NCBI RefSeq assembly: GCF_900100735.1 | Contig: NZ_FNCJ01000016.1 | Location: 62,001 to 126,000, forward strand | Source of the DNA: Paraburkholderia phenazinium | GTDB taxonomy: Bacteria > Pseudomonadota > Gammaproteobacteria > Burkholderiales > Burkholderiaceae | DNA length: 64,000 nt | Reading direction: 5' to 3' | In this document: positions 60,240-64,000 of the stretch, piece by piece | Layout of the letters: the number at the start of each line of letters is the position of its first letter | How positions within the stretch are numbered: the stretch's first letter is position 1 | Notes under the pieces: model-generated | Seen by the model: only the letters and a program-made list of their open reading frames with translations | The model's database searches: none | What the model was told of the DNA's origin: nothing | Program-made: the position numbers and the translations under genes

Positions 60240-60469
60240 GGCACTCTTCCCATAGGTAGCAGGCGCGTGCACGACGGCGCGGCGCCGGGCGAGCGCCTTC
60301 TCACGCGGGGACAGGCGCCAGGAGTAAGAGTACGGGGAATTGGCGGTTTTTGCAGCGTCGGGCTGCTGGCTGAAACGCGTGGCTGACACGCTGGTGAAGC
60401 CGGACGTCGCGAGTGCCACCCGGTGCAGTGGCGTGCGGCGTCGCGTAGCGCCGCGCGCCATCCGGTGGG

Positions 60470-61294
60470 TCAACCCTGGCTCTGAGTCTGCCCTTGCAAC
60501 TGCGTCACGGTGATTTCGACCGTGAGCGTCTCTGCCCCCGCTCCGCTGCGAACGCCGGACACCGGCATCGCGTCGCGGTAGTCCAGACCTGTGGCCATGC
60601 GCACATAGCGCTCGTCGGGGCACTTGTCGTTGGCGGCATCGAAGCCGACCCACCCTAGCCCCTCGACATATGCCTCTGCCCAGGCGTGGCTCGCGCTCTG
60701 CTGCACCACGTCCTCCATCAGCAGATAGCCCGAGATATAGCGCGCCGGGACGCCCAGCCGGCGCGCTACCGCGATAAACGCGTGAGCATGATCCTGGCAG
60801 ACCCCGCACCCTTCGCGCAACGCGGTCTCGGCGTCGGTGCCGACCCCGGTGGTGCCGGGCCGGTAGGCGATCAGGCCGTGGATCGCGTTCATCAGCTTGT
60901 GCAGCGACTCCAGTTGCCCGTGGCCCGCGCGCAGATCGGCGGCGAGCGCCTGCACGCGCTCGCCGGCATGGGTCAGCGGGGTTTCCCGCTCGTAGATCCA
61001 CGGCGGCGCCGTCTCGTTGGTGACGCCGTAGATACCGGCCAGGTCGCAGGTGTCGACCGTGCCGGCGGCGACGATCTCGATCTCGCGCTTGTTGCGCTCA
61101 TGACGCACGAGCTCGACCCGGTTGCCGAGCCCGTCGGTCCAGCCGAGCGCCGGCGCGACGCCGTCGACCGTGACCTGCCAGTCGAGCACCGTTTGTCCCG
61201 CTCCGCTCTGGGGACGCAGCCGCAAGCGCTGCAAGGCATAAGGCACCGGTTGCTCGTACTGATAGCGCGAAGTGTGGCGAATGGCGATACGCAT
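60470..61294 (-). CDS. Transglutaminase-like protein of the ATP-grasp / alpha-E cluster
   Basis: This 274-residue protein has an N-terminal beta domain (MRIAIRHTSRYQYEQPVPYA) and a papain-like transglutaminase core with the full triad: Cys166 in GCGVCQDHAHAF, His203 in SASHAWAEAYV and Asp219 in WVGFDAANDK. I chose the ATG at 61294, 8 bp after the alpha-E stop; an in-frame TTG lies four codons earlier. It is the third gene of a conserved trio. Such enzymes may cleave or ligate isopeptide bonds made by the ATP-grasp partner. Confidence 0.88.
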   Translation of the reverse strand: MRIAIRHTSRYQYEQPVPYALQRLRLRPQSGAGQTVLDWQVTVDGVAPALGWTDGLGNRVELVRHERNKREIEIVAAGTVDTCDLAGIYGVTNETAPPWIYERETPLTHAGERVQALAADLRAGHGQLESLHKLMNAIHGLIAYRPGTTGVGTDAETALREGCGVCQDHAHAFIAVARRLGVPARYISGYLLMEDVVQQSASHAWAEAYVEGLGWVGFDAANDKCPDERYVRMATGLDYRDAMPVSGVRSGAGAETLTVEITVTQLQGQTQSQG

Positions 61295-61302
61295 GGCCGT
61301 AC

Positions 61303-62244
61303 TCAATCGAAGTTATAGGTCTCGGCGATTTCGAAGCCGAGCCGGTTGTTCTGCGCAATGAAGCCGGTGAGAAACTCGTGCAGGCCATGCCCGAAAATCT
61401 GCTTGACAGTGTTGTCGCGCAACGTCGCGAGCGTCGTGCCGGCGGTGGTCTGGCAGGCGTGCGTCACGCCGTAGTCCTGCGCCAGAAAGCGCAGGTTCTC
61501 GACGATGTTCACATAGCAGAAGTTCAGCGAACGCGGCATGCGGCCATTGAGAATCAGGTAGTCCGCGATGTTGGTGGGTTTGTACTGCACGTCGTAGACC
61601 CAGCGGTACGAGCGGTGCGCATCCACCGAGCGCAGGATCGACTCCCACTGGTAATTGTCGAGCGTCGTGCCGACGTACGAAATGGACGGCAACAGCAGAT
61701 GGTATTTGACGTCGAGAATGCGCGCCGTGTTGTCGGCGCGTTCGATGAAGGTGCCGATGCGCGCGAAGTTGAAGATCTCGTTGCGCAGCATGGTGCCGTG
61801 AAACGAGCCGCGAATCAGCGCGGCCTCGCGTTTGATGCGATCGAGTACGAACGGCAGTTCGCTCGCGGGCACGGGCTCCGCCAGCACCCGCTTGATCACC
61901 ATCCACGCTTCGTTGACGCTCTCCCAGGTCTCGCGCGTGAGCGCGGTGCGCACCATGCGCGCGTTCGAGCGCGCCGCTTCGATGCTCGACAAGACGCTCG
62001 ACGGATTGTCGGTGTCGCGCAGCAGGTAGTCCGCGACGCTGTCGGCCGTACAGGTGTCGTGCTTCTGCCGAAAGCCCTCTTCGGTGCCCGAGGTCGCCAC
62101 CACCGACGACCATGTGGCCGGCGCGTCGGCGCTGCGCGTGAGCGCCATGCGCAGTCCGGCATCGACCACCCGGGCGATGTTTTCTGCGCGCTCGATATAG
62201 CGGTGCATCCAGTAAAGCCCGCTTGCTGTGCGTCCAAGAAGCAT
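61303..62244 (-). CDS. Alpha-E domain protein
   Basis: This 313-residue all-helical protein begins MLLGRTASGLYWMHRYIERA. It has the repeated IERADNTAR-type signature (ERAENIARVVDAGLRMAL; ARIGTFIERADNTARILDVK) and SLNFCYVNIVENLRFLAQDY. Alpha-E proteins invariably pair with circularly permuted ATP-grasp and transglutaminase genes. They are thought to act with them in making or trimming a peptide tag. It starts 45 bp after the ATP-grasp stop. There is no catalytic motif of its own. Confidence 0.9.
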   Translation of the reverse strand: MLLGRTASGLYWMHRYIERAENIARVVDAGLRMALTRSADAPATWSSVVATSGTEEGFRQKHDTCTADSVADYLLRDTDNPSSVLSSIEAARSNARMVRTALTRETWESVNEAWMVIKRVLAEPVPASELPFVLDRIKREAALIRGSFHGTMLRNEIFNFARIGTFIERADNTARILDVKYHLLLPSISYVGTTLDNYQWESILRSVDAHRSYRWVYDVQYKPTNIADYLILNGRMPRSLNFCYVNIVENLRFLAQDYGVTHACQTTAGTTLATLRDNTVKQIFGHGLHEFLTGFIAQNNRLGFEIAETYNFD

Positions 62245-62289
62245 GTGCTGCCCCACTCCGGTTGCTGTTTTTTTCTTGCTAACGACTGG

Positions 62290-63705
62290 CTACTCGGCCA
62301 GTACCCACGTGTCTTTGGTGCCGCCGCCCTGGCTCGAATTGACCACCAGCGACCCTTCCTTGAGCGCCACTCGCGTGAGGCCGCCCGGCGTGATGCGGAT
62401 GCGGTCCGAGACCAGCACGAACGGGCGCAGATCGACGTGCCGCGGCGAGAGGCCCTGGCCGGTGAGGATCGGCGTGGTCGAAAGAGCGAGCGTCGGTTGC
62501 GCGATGTAGTTGTTCGGCCGCGCGCGCAGACGCAGGGCAAAGTCCTCGCGCTCCTGCTTCGAAGCCGTGGGGCCTACCAGCATGCCGTAGCCGCCGGAGC
62601 CATGGACTTCCTTGACGACCAGTTCGTCGAGATGGGCCAGCACGTACTTCAGGCTGTCAGCTTCCGAGCAGCGCCAGGTGGGCACGTTCTCGAGAATCGA
62701 CTGGCGACCGGTATAGAACTCGACGATCTCCGGCATATACGAATAGATCGCCTTGTCGTCGGCGATGCCGGTGCCCGGCGCATTGGCGATCGTGATGTTG
62801 CCGGCGCGGTAGACGTCCATGATGCCGGCCACGCCCAGCACCGAATCGCGGCGGAACGTCAGCGGATCGAGGTAGGCGTCGTCGAGGCGCCGGTACAGCA
62901 CGTCGATGTTGCGAAAGCCCTCGGTGGTGCGCATCGCCACGTGACCGTCCACCACCTGCAGATCGCTGCCCTCAACCAGATGCACGCCCATCTGGTCGGC
63001 GAGAAACGCATGCTCGTAGTAGGCCGAATTGTGAATGCCGGGCGTTAGCACCGCGATGGTCGGATTGTCGTGATTGCCGCCGGGCGGACAGACGGCGGCC
63101 AGCGACTGGCGCAGCAACTGCGGATAGGCTTCGACGGGCCGCACCTTGACCTGCTGGAACAGCTCGGGAAAGAGCTGCATCATCGTCTCGCGATTTTCCA
63201 GCATGTAGGAGACGCCGGAGGGGGTGCGCGCATTGTCTTCGAGCACGTAGAACTGGTTCTCTGCAGTCCGTACGATATCGACGCCGATGATATGCGTATA
63301 GACATTGCCCGGCGGCCGAAAGCCGATCATCTCCGGCAGAAAGGCTTCGTTCTGCGCAATCAGTTCCTTCGGAATGCGCCCGGCCCGCACGATCTCCTGG
63401 CGGTGATAGATATCGTCGAGAAAGGCATTGAGCGCCATCACGCGCTGTTCGATGCCTTGCGACAGGCGGGTCCATTCCTGTGCGGAAATGATGCGCGGGA
63501 TGATGTCGAACGGGATCAGGCGCTCGGCTGCCTCTTCTTCGCCGTACACGGCAAACGTAATGCCGGTCTTGCGGAACACGCTCTCCGCGTCCTGCGCCTT
63601 TTGCGCCAGGTTGGCCGGATTCTGGGTATCGAGCCATTGCTTGAGCAGATCGTACGGCGCGCGTACTCCGGCTTCGGAGCTCAGCATCTCATCGAATGGC
63701 GTCAC
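62290..63705 (-). CDS. Circularly permuted ATP-grasp protein (type 2)
   Basis: This 471-residue ATP-grasp amidoligase-like enzyme has conserved parts YVLEDNARTPSGVSYMLENR, TPGIHNSAYYEHAFLADQMG, VKEVHGSGGYGMLVGP and SSQGGGTKDTWVL. The order of ATP-binding elements is permuted relative to classic ATP-grasp enzymes. It probably forms an amide bond in a peptide-like product. It is the first gene of the minus-strand trio; the Anbu-type peptidase often found with the trio is not seen here. GGAG precedes the ATG. Confidence 0.9.
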   Translation of the reverse strand: MTPFDEMLSSEAGVRAPYDLLKQWLDTQNPANLAQKAQDAESVFRKTGITFAVYGEEEAAERLIPFDIIPRIISAQEWTRLSQGIEQRVMALNAFLDDIYHRQEIVRAGRIPKELIAQNEAFLPEMIGFRPPGNVYTHIIGVDIVRTAENQFYVLEDNARTPSGVSYMLENRETMMQLFPELFQQVKVRPVEAYPQLLRQSLAAVCPPGGNHDNPTIAVLTPGIHNSAYYEHAFLADQMGVHLVEGSDLQVVDGHVAMRTTEGFRNIDVLYRRLDDAYLDPLTFRRDSVLGVAGIMDVYRAGNITIANAPGTGIADDKAIYSYMPEIVEFYTGRQSILENVPTWRCSEADSLKYVLAHLDELVVKEVHGSGGYGMLVGPTASKQEREDFALRLRARPNNYIAQPTLALSTTPILTGQGLSPRHVDLRPFVLVSDRIRITPGGLTRVALKEGSLVVNSSQGGGTKDTWVLAE

Positions 63706-63714
63706 TTCGGGTTC

Positions 63715-63780
63715 TCCGTGCGGGTTGCGGGTTGCTTGTTGCGGCTTGTGGCTAGTTGTGATGGCTTGTGGCGAGTTGCG
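63715..63780. repeat. Degenerate short repeats between permease and ATP-grasp genes
   Basis: The region contains repeated variants of GGTTGC, CTTGT and GGCTTGTGGC(T/G)AGTTG. GGCTTGTGG occurs twice, each followed by a GAGTTG- or TAGTTG-type tail. It lies in the 85-bp gap before the ATP-grasp gene and may affect its leader. It looks like slippage-derived DNA. Confidence 0.5.
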
Positions 63781-63790
63781 AGCCCCAGCT

Positions 63791-64000
63791 CTACTCGTCT
63801 TCGAGAATGCTTTGCGTGAGCGCGACCGAGGGAATGGTCGGCTTCAACATGGCGCCGGCGCGGCGGCGCACGCCATACCAGCCGGCCACCAGCAGCAGCA
63901 CCACGACCGGAATCGAAGCGACCGTCCATGTGCCGTTCGGATAGTCGAACGCCATCAGCACCAGCACGCCCACCAGGAAGGCCAGCGTCAGCCACGAGGT
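63791..64000 (-). CDS. Amino-acid permease, C-terminal part (5' part outside window)
   Basis: The last 69 codons of a gene that continues beyond the window end. The visible part has two TM segments (WLTLAFLVGVLVLMAFD; WTVASIPVVVLLLVAGWYGV) and a short cytoplasmic tail, VRRRAGAMLKPTIPSVAL. This is like the end of APC-family amino-acid permeases (GabP/AroP type) of Burkholderia. Substrate and length cannot be judged. Confidence 0.6.
   Translation of the reverse strand, partial: TSWLTLAFLVGVLVLMAFDYPNGTWTVASIPVVVLLLVAGWYGVRRRAGAMLKPTIPSVALTQSILEDE

Noticed and set aside
1..64000. tRNA, rRNA, insertion sequences, phage or integration sites
   Set aside because: Gaps were read for cloverleaf-like sequence, transposase-like frames and terminal repeats; none was convincing.

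Overview
The window is 64 kb of GC-rich chromosome that looks like Paraburkholderia / Burkholderia sensu lato. This rests on the box benzoyl-CoA pathway with its BoxR-type regulator, two OmpC-type Burkholderia porins, DUF3331, AaeB/FUSC efflux genes and IclR/RidA catabolic clusters. Almost all of it is coding. I saw no rRNA, tRNA, CRISPR array, transposase or phage gene. The first and last genes are cut by the window edges.

Layout. (1) 1-4.6 kb: reductive pyrimidine degradation (preA, preT, a carbamoyl-amide hydrolase) next to a RutR-like TetR regulator, with a RutR-like operator on the hydrolase promoter. (2) 4.7-15.3 kb: aerobic benzoate degradation through benzoyl-CoA. boxA, boxB, boxC and boxR lie on the minus strand; a DUF4863 gene, boxD (aldehyde dehydrogenase), bclA (benzoate-CoA ligase) and an alpha/beta hydrolase lie on the plus strand. 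(3) 15.4-21.1 kb: GntP permease, porin and a SelA-like PLP enzyme, divergent from an IclR regulator and a RidA-family deaminase; probably a catabolic unit for an amino-acid or amino-sugar-acid substrate. (4) 21.2-23.9 kb: lipoprotein and Tat-exported phospholipase C. (5) 23.9-30.9 kb: a complete Nit1C-type cluster of eight minus-strand genes (MSMEG_0572-like protein, nitrilase, radical SAM, GNAT, AIR-synthase-like, glycosyltransferase, MSMEG_0570-like, flavoprotein). Related clusters are linked to nitrile/cyanide nitrogen assimilation. It is preceded by a near-consensus sigma-54 promoter and faces a MocR-type regulator. (6) 33-41.4 kb: two chemoreceptors, three exported or small proteins of unknown function, a chemoreceptor fragment and an exported hydrolase. 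(7) 41.7-48 kb: porin, then an AaeXAB-like efflux operon with an outer-membrane factor. (8) 48-49.4 kb: a Bcr/CflA drug exporter behind a short leader ORF, an alternative stem and an intrinsic terminator, which together look like a transcription attenuator. (9) 49.5-56.5 kb: DUF3331, then a seven-gene minus-strand operon (small protein, YtcJ-type amidohydrolase, HD-like protein without its HD dyad, XapX, glyoxalase-like, alpha/beta hydrolase, alginate-export-type outer-membrane protein). (10) 56.8-64 kb: poxB, an MscS channel with a cyclic-nucleotide domain, the transglutaminase / alpha-E / circularly permuted ATP-grasp trio, and the C-terminus of an amino-acid permease.

The most interesting candidates are the attenuator before the MFS exporter (48.03-48.23 kb), the sigma-54 architecture before the Nit1C cluster, the seven-gene operon and a motif it shares with poxB, and the RutR-like operator. 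All functional calls come from reading the sequence; no database search was run.
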